The notes beneath the pieces are model-generated. The model had not been told where the DNA came from. It saw only the letters and a list, made by a program, of their open reading frames with translations, and ran no database searches. Positions 24,080 to 32,530 of a DNA stretch of 64,000 nucleotides are shown here, one piece after another; within the stretch, counting starts at the first letter, position 1, and every line of letters begins with the position of its first letter. Location of the stretch: assembly GCA_023433505.1 (NCBI GenBank), contig JAEZCO010000070.1, positions 86,377-150,376 of the forward strand, given 5' to 3'. This DNA is from Bacillota bacterium. GTDB lineage: Bacteria; Bacillota; Clostridia; Acetivibrionales; DTU013. A program made the position numbers and the translations under genes.

Positions 24080-24991
24080 ATGGCTAACCCTCAGCCAACA
24101 GATTCACATTTTAGAATTTCGCATAAAATAGAAGAAGAGATCATGATGCGTGATTTTACCAAAAGGCAGAGGTCTATAATGGACTTTATATTAAGGCTGT
24201 CCTGGGGTTGTGGTAAAAAGGCGGCAATAATACCCATGCAGAAGGATTTTGAACTTGTTGGCATAGATCAGACGAAGGCCAAAACAGAAATAGAATGGCT
24301 TATAAATGCAAAAGTGATCAGCCGGGATGTCAGCGGCCATGAGTACTCCTTCAACAAAAATTTTGATGAATGGAGGGTATCTATTGTTCCCAATTACAAT
24401 AAGGACCGGTTTAATGAGTTACTTAATATAAATATAAAGACTTGCCAAAACAGCAAGTCACTTGCCGAAACGTCAAGTGAAGAGAGTGGCAGACTTGACG
24501 AAACAGCAAGTGAGGACTTGACGAAAAGGCAAGTCTTTTTGAACGCAAAGCCTACAGAGGAAAGCGTTAGAGGCATGCCCATAGAAAGTATTAAAGAAGT
24601 AGTAGTAGAAGAAGTAGAAGAACGCGCGCGCGAGGCAGAAATATTTAAATTCTATAATCAAAACATTGGCATGATTACAAAGTTCCAGTCTGAGGTCATA
24701 GGCCAATACATCGATGAAGGCTTGGATCCGGATATGATACTTGCTGTACTCAAAGACAGTATCGGTAAGGATGATAAATGGTCCTGGATAAAGGCAGTTC
24801 TTCGGAATTCCATAGAGAACAACGTTAAAACAACCGGGCAGTATCAAGCCAAGAAGCTTGAGAGAGTCAATACAAAAAGCCGGGATAAGCCTGTATACAA
24901 GGCAAATGGCAGCAAGCCGCCTCAGACAGGAAACTTCCAGCAGCGGCAGTATTCGGATGACTACTTTGAAAATGTGTACAAGGAGGTTTAG
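24080..24991 (+). CDS. Phage replication initiator (lambda-O-like N-terminus, DnaD-like C-terminus)
   Basis: A 303-residue protein. Residues 1-115 form a winged-helix origin-binding domain resembling phage O/DnaD-type initiators (FTKRQRSIMDFILRLSWGCG). Residues about 120-150 are a low-complexity linker encoded by four 19-bp iterons. Residues about 185-255 form a DnaD-like domain (FYNQNIGMITKFQSEVIGQYI, WSWIKAVLRNSI). The last 20 residues, GNFQQRQYSDDYFENVYKEV, match the end of host DnaD, suggesting both dock on the same partner, perhaps DnaC. It should bind the iterons in its own gene and recruit the host helicase loader. Confidence 0.85.
   Translation: MANPQPTDSHFRISHKIEEEIMMRDFTKRQRSIMDFILRLSWGCGKKAAIIPMQKDFELVGIDQTKAKTEIEWLINAKVISRDVSGHEYSFNKNFDEWRVSIVPNYNKDRFNELLNINIKTCQNSKSLAETSSEESGRLDETASEDLTKRQVFLNAKPTEESVRGMPIESIKEVVVEEVEERAREAEIFKFYNQNIGMITKFQSEVIGQYIDEGLDPDMILAVLKDSIGKDDKWSWIKAVLRNSIENNVKTTGQYQAKKLERVNTKSRDKPVYKANGSKPPQTGNFQQRQYSDDYFENVYKEV
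24440..24534. repeat. Four dyad-symmetric iterons inside the replication gene (probable phage origin)
   Basis: Four 19-bp units start at 24440, 24460, 24493 and 24516. Each has the form ACTTG-N9-CAAGT with a conserved centre (consensus ACTTGMCRAAACRKCAAGT). They are followed by a long purine-rich A-rich stretch (24590-24640). This is the same arrangement as the lambda origin, which lies inside gene O. Units 1 and 2 are 20 bases apart and units 3 and 4 are 23 apart. Confidence 0.75.
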
Positions 24992-25000
24992 CGGGGAATC

Positions 25001-25177
25001 ATGCTTAAAGACTGTTTATCCTACAAGTTGCTCCTGACCTTGGATGAAGAAAGGTTCTTTAGCAGAGTTGATGATGTGCGATATCGCAAATTAAGGGCTT
25101 TTCTTGAAATGCGGCTTAAAAGCAAATACGGAATAGTATATCCGAGAATTACAACCTATGGAGTATATTTGGATTAA
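25001..25177 (+). CDS. Hypothetical 58-residue phage protein
   Basis: It encodes MLKDCLSYKLLLTLDEERFF and a basic, Tyr-rich C-terminal half. GGGG lies 5 bases before the ATG. It is packed 9 bases after the replication gene. No family is recognised. Confidence 0.5.
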   Translation: MLKDCLSYKLLLTLDEERFFSRVDDVRYRKLRAFLEMRLKSKYGIVYPRITTYGVYLD

Positions 25178-25193
25178 TCAAGGGAGGATTGTT

Positions 25194-25349
25194 ATGGATA
25201 GAAAGGCTTCAGGATTCAAACAAGGTGATGAGTGCCCATTTTGTGACGGTGAACTATATCTAACTGGAGAAAAGGACAGAGATTCAGGCAAGGAGGTTTT
25301 CATGTGTACTAATGATGATTGCTTTTTTAACCAGGTACAGTTTAATTAA
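25194..25349 (+). CDS. Small zinc-ribbon phage protein
   Basis: A 51-residue protein with CPFC near residue 14 and CTNDDC near residue 40, a one-domain treble-clef or ribbon zinc site. GGGAGG lies 6 bases before the ATG at 25194. The function is unknown, probably nucleic-acid binding. Confidence 0.6.
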   Translation: MDRKASGFKQGDECPFCDGELYLTGEKDRDSGKEVFMCTNDDCFFNQVQFN

Positions 25350-25354
25350 AATAG

Positions 25355-25377
25355 CAAATAAAAAAGGGCTCCCGCCC
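25355..25377 (-). terminator. Possible minus-strand terminator
   Basis: Read on the minus strand, GGGC-GGGA-GCCC is followed by TTTTTTATT. No minus-strand gene is seen just upstream, so it would stop antisense transcription, if it functions at all. Confidence 0.35.
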
Positions 25378-25450
25378 AAGATAAAATAAACACCTAAGTC
25401 AATTATATAGAAAAAAAGAGAAAATTACAAGGGATGAAAGGCGGGATGAT

Positions 25451-26005
25451 ATGGAGACTATACCACTGGAGAAGGTAATAGAAATAGGCGTGCAAGCAGG
25501 CGTGAGGGAAGCCTTGGATAGAATCAGCAGGGAGAAGGAGGAAAGGAGAAAGGGGCGGTATGATCGACGGCTCCGGAATACCAAGCTGCTTTTAAAAAAC
25601 TACAGGAACTTTCAGGTTCACTGCAGTGATTCAATAAGTAGCTTAGGCAGGTACCGGACAAATGCAATCGATATTCTTGATGAACTTGATTATGGTGATC
25701 AAGATAGTGAGTTTTATATTGAGTCAATCAAGGCCAGCAATGAAAGGACAGCCATCATTATTGCTCACATTGAGAATATGATCAGGATTTTCCGGTATAT
25801 TTGTGAACGGAGTTGCAAACCTGAAGAGGTAAGAAGATACAAGGTAATTGCTGGACTTTATGTTGATGAAGAGGAGAAAAGTGCGGCTCAGCTGGCGGGT
25901 GAACTGATATGTGATCCGAGGACTGTCTACCGGGATCGAGATGAAGCGGTGAAGGTATTGAGCGCATTGATATTTGGGATTGATGGATTGAAAATGGAGG
26001 TTTAG
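25451..26005 (+). CDS. Phage late-gene transcriptional regulator (ArpU/RinA-like)
   Basis: A 184-residue helical protein. The C-terminal 60 residues form a sigma-70 region-4-like HTH (SAAQLAGELICDPRTVYRDRDEAVKVLSALIFG), as in ArpU, RinA and similar activators found between the early and packaging modules. The N-terminal part is basic (KEERRKGRYDRRLRNTKLLL). Its position just before the late genes supports a late-activator role. The family placement is moderate. Confidence 0.65.
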   Translation: METIPLEKVIEIGVQAGVREALDRISREKEERRKGRYDRRLRNTKLLLKNYRNFQVHCSDSISSLGRYRTNAIDILDELDYGDQDSEFYIESIKASNERTAIIIAHIENMIRIFRYICERSCKPEEVRRYKVIAGLYVDEEEKSAAQLAGELICDPRTVYRDRDEAVKVLSALIFGIDGLKMEV

Positions 26006-26072
26006 TTTATATTCTTGCAATAATAAGTTGGGATAATTTTCAATTAAGTCTATTTACATAAATTTCTATAAA

Positions 26073-26116
26073 CAATATAATATTACTGGGAATGATTTCA
26101 CAGTAATATTATATTG
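26073..26116. repeat. Perfect 16-bp inverted repeat before the membrane-protein moron
   Basis: CAATATAATATTACTG (26073-26088) and its exact reverse complement (26101-26116) flank a 12-base loop. The repeat ends three bases before the ribosome site of the next gene. It could be an operator or an RNA hairpin that limits translation. Confidence 0.65.
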
Positions 26117-26132
26117 TTAGGGGGAGATTGAT

Positions 26133-27326
26133 ATCAGATATAGATTTGATTTCAATGAGAAAGAGATATATATTGGCAGTAAAGAAGAATTGATACAACT
26201 GATTAATGAAAATATATTATCTGAAGATTCCATCTTATTTGATGAAGAAACTGGATCTAATATTAGTGTAAGTGAAATATTAACAGGTTTAAATAATAAT
26301 GATTTACTTGAACAGGAACAATCTCCCCTTGATGTTAAAAATGAAATTCCAATTGAAAAACGAAATAAACCCTTTAGGGTGTATATTATACCTCTTGTAT
26401 TAGTATTTTTGGGCGTTTTGTTTTCTCTTATTAAGTCTGTGCTAAGCATTCCGTCGGAGGTATCAGATAAAAGTGCAGCATATGTAGTTGGATATCATAT
26501 GGGAAGCGCTTTAGTTCAAGCATTTATAATACTTATTTTGTGGACTATCTTATGGGCGTTAACAAGGAAAAGAAAGATAAATGGGCCTTTGATCTTTAGC
26601 ATTATTTACGTGCTCATATCATTTTCTATTCTTACTAATTATATGATTAACGAATATGATGCATATGAGGAAGTATTTACACAAAAGGTTAACTTAATGA
26701 TAAACAGAGCCTTAAATGGTAATGAAATAACTTCAGAAGTTTTTGAGGAAGCTACTTATGGAAAAAAAGCTGAGTTACTAAATATTACACGTGATCTTCT
26801 AAAAAATTCGCAGAAGCTATCTTTGGATTTACAAAATGCAGTAAACGAAGTGAAGATAGACATAATGCTTACAAAAGCCACTATGGAAGATCCGGGTGAA
26901 ATTTCTTTGGCAAGAGATAGACTCAAAAATTTTATTGCAAGTATAAAGGAAATAGAAATTGCTGCTAAGGATAACTATAATTTATATCAAAAACGGATAA
27001 CCAGCGTTGATATTTCTCAAAAATATAAAGATCAGATGATGAAAGGCTTTTTAGACTCAATGAATGAAAGTCCAAATATTTATGACTATTACCAGATAGA
27101 AATAGAAATAGGCAATGCATATGATAAAATCCTTCAATTCTTGCAGAGCAAAGAAGGAACATACACTATAAATGAGGATACAATAGTTTTTGATACAGAT
27201 GAAGATAGTGCTGAATATAGTAGGCTAGTTAGTGAAATAGAGACGTCAGCCCAGAAAGAGAATGAATGGCATAACAAGCAAAACGAAAAAAAGAATAATA
27301 TTCTGAATTCTATTAAAGATGAATAG
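26133..27326 (+). CDS. AT-rich membrane protein, probable lysogenic-conversion gene (moron)
   Basis: About 397 residues if translation begins near 26133 (non-ATG), or 378 from the TTG at 26190. In-frame sequence upstream of 26190 (RYRFDFNEKEIYIGSKEEL) reads as coding, and GGGGGAG lies at 26120-26126, so the longer form is preferred. The N-terminal about 65 residues resemble a GYF_2-like domain. Three transmembrane helices follow (PFRVYIIPLVLVFLGVLF; ALVQAFIILILWTILWAL; LIFSIIYVLISFSIL), then a long helical C-terminal domain. It is more AT-rich than its neighbours and has its own terminator and an upstream inverted repeat. Superinfection exclusion is a plausible but unproven role. Confidence 0.65.
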   Translation: MRYRFDFNEKEIYIGSKEELIQLINENILSEDSILFDEETGSNISVSEILTGLNNNDLLEQEQSPLDVKNEIPIEKRNKPFRVYIIPLVLVFLGVLFSLIKSVLSIPSEVSDKSAAYVVGYHMGSALVQAFIILILWTILWALTRKRKINGPLIFSIIYVLISFSILTNYMINEYDAYEEVFTQKVNLMINRALNGNEITSEVFEEATYGKKAELLNITRDLLKNSQKLSLDLQNAVNEVKIDIMLTKATMEDPGEISLARDRLKNFIASIKEIEIAAKDNYNLYQKRITSVDISQKYKDQMMKGFLDSMNESPNIYDYYQIEIEIGNAYDKILQFLQSKEGTYTINEDTIVFDTDEDSAEYSRLVSEIETSAQKENEWHNKQNEKKNNILNSIKDE

Positions 27327-27385
27327 TAAATGTCAAAAAGACGTCATTGAAATATCATTTTATCAGAGTTAAAATGCAAATATAG

Positions 27386-27420
27386 AAAACTGCCTCAAGA
27401 GAATTGGGCAGTTTTTTTCT
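27386..27420 (+). terminator. Rho-independent terminator of the moron gene
   Basis: AAAACTGCC (27386-27394) and GGCAGTTTT (27407-27415) are followed by T-rich sequence. It is a clear terminator about 60 bases after the stop codon. The rest of 27327-27564 shows nothing that I can identify. Confidence 0.85.
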
Positions 27421-27564
27421 TATGATTGAATTGTAGGGTGATCCATGAGCTTTCATCAGTTGGAGTAATTAGCTACTCATATTTATAGAGAAATAAGGGG
27501 AGGCTTTGCCTTGCAAAATGCTTTTGTATTTAAAACCTTCTAAAAGATAGAGCAGGTGAAATAA

Positions 27565-28113
27565 ATGAATTATGTTGAACCTATTAGAGATCCTGACAAG
27601 GTGAAGCTTATAAGTACATACTTCAGACAGAGCAGCTACCGCAACTATATGATGTTTATGATTGGAATATATTCAGGCCTCCGGATATCAGACATACTAC
27701 GGCTTAGGGTTAGAGACATAAAAAACAAGGATACCATCAGCATCCGGGAAATCAAGACCAAAAAGCAGAAGATGTTCACCATTAATCCTATTCTCAAGAA
27801 AGAGATAAAAGCCTACTGTGAAAACCGGGACCCAAACGAATATTTGATTAAAAGCAGGAAGGGAAAAAACAAACCGCTCAATAGGGAAATGGCCTATAGA
27901 ATATTGAATGAGGTCGGCGATCTTTACGGACTTCCTTACCTGGGTACGCATACTATGAGGAAAACCTTTGGATATCATCATTACTGTCAGTTTAAGGATG
28001 TGGTTTTATTGCAAAATATTTTCAACCATTCGAGTCCAACAATAACATTAAGATATATCGGTTATGAGCAGGAGAAGATCGACAAGAGCATCAAGAATTT
28101 TAAAATTTTTTAG
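27565..28113 (+). CDS. Second tyrosine recombinase, catalytic domain only
   Basis: A 182-residue protein with a tyrosine-recombinase catalytic fold but no separate arm- or core-binding domain. Visible residues are Arg in YSGLRISD, Lys in IKTKKQK, HxxR in THTMRKTFG, His in FNHSS and Tyr in LRYIGYEQ. It is distinct from the integrase at 7941. Genes of this kind are common upstream of terminase modules in clostridial phages, with unclear function. GCAGGTG lies before the ATG. A large nested inverted repeat starts right at its stop codon. Confidence 0.85.
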   Translation: MNYVEPIRDPDKVKLISTYFRQSSYRNYMMFMIGIYSGLRISDILRLRVRDIKNKDTISIREIKTKKQKMFTINPILKKEIKAYCENRDPNEYLIKSRKGKNKPLNREMAYRILNEVGDLYGLPYLGTHTMRKTFGYHHYCQFKDVVLLQNIFNHSSPTITLRYIGYEQEKIDKSIKNFKIF

Positions 28114-28114
28114 C

Positions 28115-28245
28115 TATGAATGAAACATAACGTATCGATGTTGCATTCGAGAATCGGTGCTTTATAAATGTGCTGGTATTAACACTTGGAGCGCTATTTG
28201 CTGAATGCAACACAATAAGAACTATGTGTCATTCATATTTTTTTT
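28115..28245. repeat. Large nested inverted repeat with T-run
   Basis: The outer arms 28115-28129 and 28223-28237 pair over 15 bases with one mismatch (TATGAATGAAACATA). The inner arms 28139-28148 and 28203-28212 pair over 10 bases exactly (TGTTGCATTC). Eight Ts follow at 28238-28245. This may be a complex terminator closing the recombinase transcript, or a recombinase substrate. Confidence 0.65.
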
Positions 28246-28291
28246 CCTACCTTAATATATGCAAATTTTATATGTTGCATTGGAGGTTTTT

Positions 28292-28660
28292 ATGGCAACG
28301 AGATCAAAAAGACCATGTGCTTATCCTATGTGTTCTGCATTGGTTGATACTGGCTATTGTGATAAACACAAGAAGGATAAACAAATATATGAAAAGCCCA
28401 GAGAGTCAGCAGCAGAGCGTGGGTATGACAGTAGATGGCAGAAGGCAAGACAAACATTCCTAGAACACAATCCATTATGCATCCAGTGCATGGATGATAA
28501 TGAAATAGAACCAGCAACAGTAGTTGACCATATTGTTCCTCACAAAGGAGATATGGGTTTATTTTGGGATAAAAATAACTGGCAGCCCTTATGTAAGAAG
28601 CATCATGATATAAAGACTGCTAAAGAGGATGGTGGCTTTGGGAACAGGCAAAGGGGGTAG
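28292..28660 (+). CDS. HNH endonuclease of the packaging module
   Basis: A 122-residue protein. An N-terminal Cys/His pair region (CAYPMCSALVDTGYCDKH) is followed by the HNH core: CIQCMDDNEIEPATVVDHIVPH, NNWQPLCKKHHD. HNH proteins encoded next to terminase assist cos cleavage in cos-type phages (established for HK97). GGAGG lies before the ATG at 28292. It supports a cohesive-end packaging mode for this phage. Confidence 0.88.
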   Translation: MATRSKRPCAYPMCSALVDTGYCDKHKKDKQIYEKPRESAAERGYDSRWQKARQTFLEHNPLCIQCMDDNEIEPATVVDHIVPHKGDMGLFWDKNNWQPLCKKHHDIKTAKEDGGFGNRQRG

Positions 28661-28764
28661 GGGGTATCAAATCCTTACAGCCTATCAACAGAAGACCGCG
28701 TGTCCTCTCGGGCGTGAGAAAATTTCGTGAAATGCAAAGTTCTATATTTCAAGGTGGTGAAATT

Positions 28765-29274
28765 ATGAGTGGAAGACCAGCAAAAACGATTGACTGGCAT
28801 ATAGGAAATGGGAACAGGAGACATTTGAGCCAAAGACAAATGGACGTCCGAAGAGAGCATGAAGCAGGTGTAAAGTCTGGAGTTAAAAATTACAGGGCAA
28901 GTGAAAATGTCATGAAGAATATGGTAGCCCTCAACATGTTTAAAAAGATAAAGAAGCTTTTTAGAAATCTGGATTGTATTGAGGGGTTGGATGAAAATAT
29001 AATCAACCGGTATTGTTCCATGACAGCTGAGGCTGATGCTCTTGAAAAGCTCCTCATAAAAATGAATGATGATGTTGACGAGTGTGAGGATCATCAAGAC
29101 AGGGTGAATCTTTACAAGGCCATATCCGGCACGGTGGCAGGTTTGGGGAAAACCCGTGCTATGCTTCTGAGTATTGAAGACAGACTTCTAATGAATCCAA
29201 CTGCAAGGATAAAAAATGTTCCGGCAAAGGCCAAAAAGCAGGGAGTTGATCCAAATGCCGACCTATTCGATTGA
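28765..29274 (+). CDS. terS: Terminase small subunit (P27 family-like)
   Basis: A 169-residue DNA-recognition subunit of the packaging motor. It has a basic N-terminus (MSGRPAKTIDWHIGNGNRRH), helical DNA-binding and oligomerisation regions, and a C-terminal tail ending PNADLFD. GGTGGTGAAATT precedes the ATG at 28765. Its 3' end overlaps the large-subunit start by 20 bases, indicating coupling. Confidence 0.85.
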   Translation: MSGRPAKTIDWHIGNGNRRHLSQRQMDVRREHEAGVKSGVKNYRASENVMKNMVALNMFKKIKKLFRNLDCIEGLDENIINRYCSMTAEADALEKLLIKMNDDVDECEDHQDRVNLYKAISGTVAGLGKTRAMLLSIEDRLLMNPTARIKNVPAKAKKQGVDPNADLFD

Positions 29275-31039
29275 TCATCCCGCAGCACAGTATGCCAAAG
29301 CAATAGTATCTGGTGAGATTGGTCCAAGTTGCGAATTGGAACGCCATGCTTGTCAACGACACCTTAACGATTTGGAAAGACAAGGCACTGTTAATTTTCC
29401 TTACATATTCGATGAATCAAGAGCTGACAGGATATATGACTGGTTCAGCAAATGTTGCCGACATGTTAGAGGCCCTTTTTCCGGTCAGTCAATACAGCTG
29501 GAACCATTTCAGAAATTTGACCTGGGTGTTTTGTTTGGCTGGGTACATATAGACACAGGAGTCCGGCGGTTCACAAAATCATATAACCAGCGGGCACGAG
29601 GCAATGTAAAATCGACAGAAATGTCCGGAGTTGCAAATTACGGATTATGCGGAGATTGTGTTTATCCTCCAGGACACCCGGAGCAAAAAAGATATGAGGA
29701 TATGCCTGAAGTTGAATGCGCTGCAGTTGATAAGCTCCAGGCTCAACGTGTATGGGGTGATGCAAAGAAAATGGGGGAGAAATCTCCTGATATTTTAAAA
29801 AGGTTAACCATAAAAAGGACATATATCGAGCACAAGACGAGGGGAGGTTGGCTCCGCGCACTGTCCAAAGACACAAAGAACAAAGATTCCGGGGCACCGT
29901 GCATTGTAGTTATTGATGAGTACCATGCCCATCCGACCTCAGAAATTCATGATGTACTTTATTCAGGCTTTGGCAAAAGAATGCAGTCATTAATGTTTAT
30001 CATATCCACAGCAGGAAAGGATGCTGAAAATAACCCATGCAAAAAGGAATATGATGCATGTGCCAAAATGCTCAGAGGAGAGATTCCGATCCCGGAACAC
30101 TATTTCATCATGATCAGAGAAATGGAAAAGGGTGATGATCCACACGACCAATACCTTATAAGGAAAGCCAATCCGGTACTTCAATCAGACAATGAATATT
30201 CCAAGGTGTTAATGCGCCAGATTCTTCAGGAGCATGATGAGGCTTATGCTTCAAATGATCATGCCAAGATCCGCGAATATCTCACAAAGCGCTGCAATAT
30301 GTGGCAGATGGATAGTGAGAAAAAGTTCATGGATGGTCTCATGAATAAATTCAAGTCGCTAGCCACATCACGCAAGGAATTCCTTGAACTTGTTAGAGGA
30401 AAAGAATGCTGGTCTGGTGTGGATTTGTCCAAACGGACGGACCTTACTGGAAACGGATATATCTTTCCCCTTGACGATGGAAGGTATGCAGTTTGCGCCC
30501 ATGGGTGGCTGCCCAGAGACCGAGTCCAGTGGCATAAGGATAATGACCGTATGGATTACGAATTCTTGGAGAAGGAAGGCTGGTGCACCATTCAGGATGG
30601 CGGAGTAATAGATACAGATGGCATTATAGAGTATTCAGAAGCAATGAAGGCTGAAAACAACTGGAATATAAAAGAGTGGGATATTGACCCTGCAACAGCT
30701 TATCAATTTGGGAACGACCTTAAGAAAAGCAATTATTCTGAGGAGCAGGTAGTTGATATTAGGCAAGGCCCTTTGACATTATCCGAGCCGACAAAGTTTT
30801 TCAGAGAGCTTGCAATTAATGGAAGACTGGTGCATGATGGCAGCCCTTTACTGATCTGGTGTGTAAGCAATGCTTATGAGGTTGACAAGGGCGGTGGCCT
30901 TATCATGTTGTCAAAGAAACATAAGGACGATACCCAGAGGATTGATCTGCTTGCTGCAATAATTACTGCTATGCGCAGAGCTATGGTTCAGGAAAATATT
31001 AAATCCATATATGAGGAAAGAGGGGTGAGGTCAGGATGA
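29255..31039 (+). CDS. terL: Terminase large subunit
   Basis: A 594-residue packaging ATPase/nuclease of the HK97-type TerL family. The ATPase domain has an atypical Walker A-like loop (RARGNVKST) and Walker B CIVVIDEYHAHP. The nuclease domain begins near WSGVDLSKRTDLTG (first acidic residue) and continues through EWDIDPATAY and a C-terminal RIDLLAAIITAM. It uses ATP to drive DNA into the capsid and cuts the concatemer. GGGAG lies before the ATG at 29255. Its stop overlaps the next gene by four bases. Confidence 0.93.
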   Translation: MPTYSIDHPAAQYAKAIVSGEIGPSCELERHACQRHLNDLERQGTVNFPYIFDESRADRIYDWFSKCCRHVRGPFSGQSIQLEPFQKFDLGVLFGWVHIDTGVRRFTKSYNQRARGNVKSTEMSGVANYGLCGDCVYPPGHPEQKRYEDMPEVECAAVDKLQAQRVWGDAKKMGEKSPDILKRLTIKRTYIEHKTRGGWLRALSKDTKNKDSGAPCIVVIDEYHAHPTSEIHDVLYSGFGKRMQSLMFIISTAGKDAENNPCKKEYDACAKMLRGEIPIPEHYFIMIREMEKGDDPHDQYLIRKANPVLQSDNEYSKVLMRQILQEHDEAYASNDHAKIREYLTKRCNMWQMDSEKKFMDGLMNKFKSLATSRKEFLELVRGKECWSGVDLSKRTDLTGNGYIFPLDDGRYAVCAHGWLPRDRVQWHKDNDRMDYEFLEKEGWCTIQDGGVIDTDGIIEYSEAMKAENNWNIKEWDIDPATAYQFGNDLKKSNYSEEQVVDIRQGPLTLSEPTKFFRELAINGRLVHDGSPLLIWCVSNAYEVDKGGGLIMLSKKHKDDTQRIDLLAAIITAMRRAMVQENIKSIYEERGVRSG

Positions 31040-31236
31040 ATAGATGGATGAAATTAAAGCGTCTCGGAAAGGACTTAATAAGAAAATTCAGCCAGGATAC
31101 ATTCCGGGAAATCACCTTGATTACCGGATTTTTTGCTTTGATGAGAGGATTATGGATTATACATCCAGCTGCCATGTGGGTAATAGGCGGGATTATGTTG
31201 CTATGGTTCGGATTCCCGGCGAGAGGGGTGAAGTAG
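31036..31236 (+). CDS. Small phage membrane protein
   Basis: A 66-residue protein with a basic amphipathic N-terminus (RWMKLKRLGKDLIRKF) and one or two hydrophobic segments (LITGFFALMRGLWII; AMWVIGGIMLLWFGF). Its ATG overlaps the terL stop codon (ATGA). The role is unknown; a similar small gene often separates terminase and portal in related phages. Confidence 0.65.
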   Translation: MNRWMKLKRLGKDLIRKFSQDTFREITLITGFFALMRGLWIIHPAAMWVIGGIMLLWFGFPARGVK

Positions 31237-31237
31237 T

Positions 31238-32530
31238 TTGGGGATTATAACAAAAGTCCTTGAAAAGAGAAGTAATCAAAGTAGTCTCGCAGATCCTTCT
31301 CAATGGTTACAGAGCTGGTTTGGTGGGGGAACTTCATCAAAAGCAGGATCCATGGTAAGTGAAGATTCCGCCATGCAAATTACTGCAGTTTTTGCCTGTG
31401 TGCGGCTCAAATCAGAAACCATGGCAAGCTTGCCTTTAAGCTTTTACAAGACCATGAAAAAGGGCAAGGAAAAGGCAGATTATCACCCGTTATATCGGAT
31501 TATTCATGATATTCCGAATGATGAGATGACCAGCTTTGAATTCCGGCGGATGATGGCGGTCAATGAGCTGCTGTGTGGTGAAGCCTTTGCTGAGATTGTC
31601 CGGGGTTCGAAGACATTTGATGTAATGGAATTATGGCCTATACCCAATAATGTAGTCACTATTTACTATTACAGCAAAACAAACCGGATTGCCTTCTACC
31701 GTATTTCTTTGCCTGATGGCGGGAACAGGGATCTTTATCCCGAACAAATATGGCACTGGAAAGGCCCTGGCCGGGACTCAACTCGCAGGTATAAACCGGT
31801 GCAACTGGCGCGTGAAGCAATGGGGTTATCCCTTGCTGCAGAGGAGTTCGGAGAAAGGTTTTTTAGTAATGGATCCAATGTTGGTGGTATTGTCGAATAT
31901 GACAAAGCGCTTTCTGATCCTGCCTTTGAAAGATTCAAGGCAGATGTAAGGAACACTTATGAAGGGTTGGGTAAAGCCAATCGGCTGATGTTCCTTGAAC
32001 AGGGTGCGAAATTCCACCAGGTGACTATAGCTCCGGAGCAGGCACAATTCCTCGAAACAAGGAAATTCCAAGTTATAGAGATTTGCAGGTTTTTCAATAT
32101 TCCCCCGCACATGATCATGGATTTGGAGAGGGCGACCTTCTCAAATATTGAGAACCAGTCAATCGGATTTGTCGTGTATTCTCTCAGGCCCTGGCTGGTT
32201 TGTATTGAGCAGTCGGCATACAAGGACCTGCTGCTTCCAAATGAGCAGAAGAAATATTTCTTCCGGTTCAATGTGGATGGACTCCTTCGAGGCGACTTTA
32301 AAACAAGGATGGAAGGTTATGCCCAAGGCATACAAAACGGCATTTATTCACCAAACCTTGTACTTGAGCTTGAAGACCTTGAAACTTTTGAAGGTGGAGA
32401 TATCCGAATGGTTAATGGCAATATGATACCGGTCCATCTGCTGGAAGTGTATATCAATAAAAAATTGAATGAGAAGGGAGGTAATAACCTTGGATCACAA
32501 GATAACTCAGGAAAAGGAGCTACGCAGTAA
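31238..32530 (+). CDS. Phage portal protein, HK97 family
   Basis: A 430-residue subunit of the dodecameric portal through which DNA is packaged and ejected. It shows family blocks AVFACVRLKSETMASLPL, YHPLYRIIHDIPNDEMT and IEICRFFNIPPHMIMDLE. The start is TTG with GAGGGGTGA upstream. The C-terminus overlaps the prohead protease gene, as is usual in HK97-like head operons. Confidence 0.93.
   Translation: MGIITKVLEKRSNQSSLADPSQWLQSWFGGGTSSKAGSMVSEDSAMQITAVFACVRLKSETMASLPLSFYKTMKKGKEKADYHPLYRIIHDIPNDEMTSFEFRRMMAVNELLCGEAFAEIVRGSKTFDVMELWPIPNNVVTIYYYSKTNRIAFYRISLPDGGNRDLYPEQIWHWKGPGRDSTRRYKPVQLAREAMGLSLAAEEFGERFFSNGSNVGGIVEYDKALSDPAFERFKADVRNTYEGLGKANRLMFLEQGAKFHQVTIAPEQAQFLETRKFQVIEICRFFNIPPHMIMDLERATFSNIENQSIGFVVYSLRPWLVCIEQSAYKDLLLPNEQKKYFFRFNVDGLLRGDFKTRMEGYAQGIQNGIYSPNLVLELEDLETFEGGDIRMVNGNMIPVHLLEVYINKKLNEKGGNNLGSQDNSGKGATQ

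Noticed and set aside
25355..25377. Forward terminator after the zinc-ribbon gene
   Set aside because: On the plus strand the GC hairpin is followed by AAGATAAAA rather than a T-run. The T-run exists only on the minus strand.
28170..28463. 97-residue frame overlapping the HNH gene
   Set aside because: It lies across the inverted repeat and in another frame of the HNH gene; no ribosome site.
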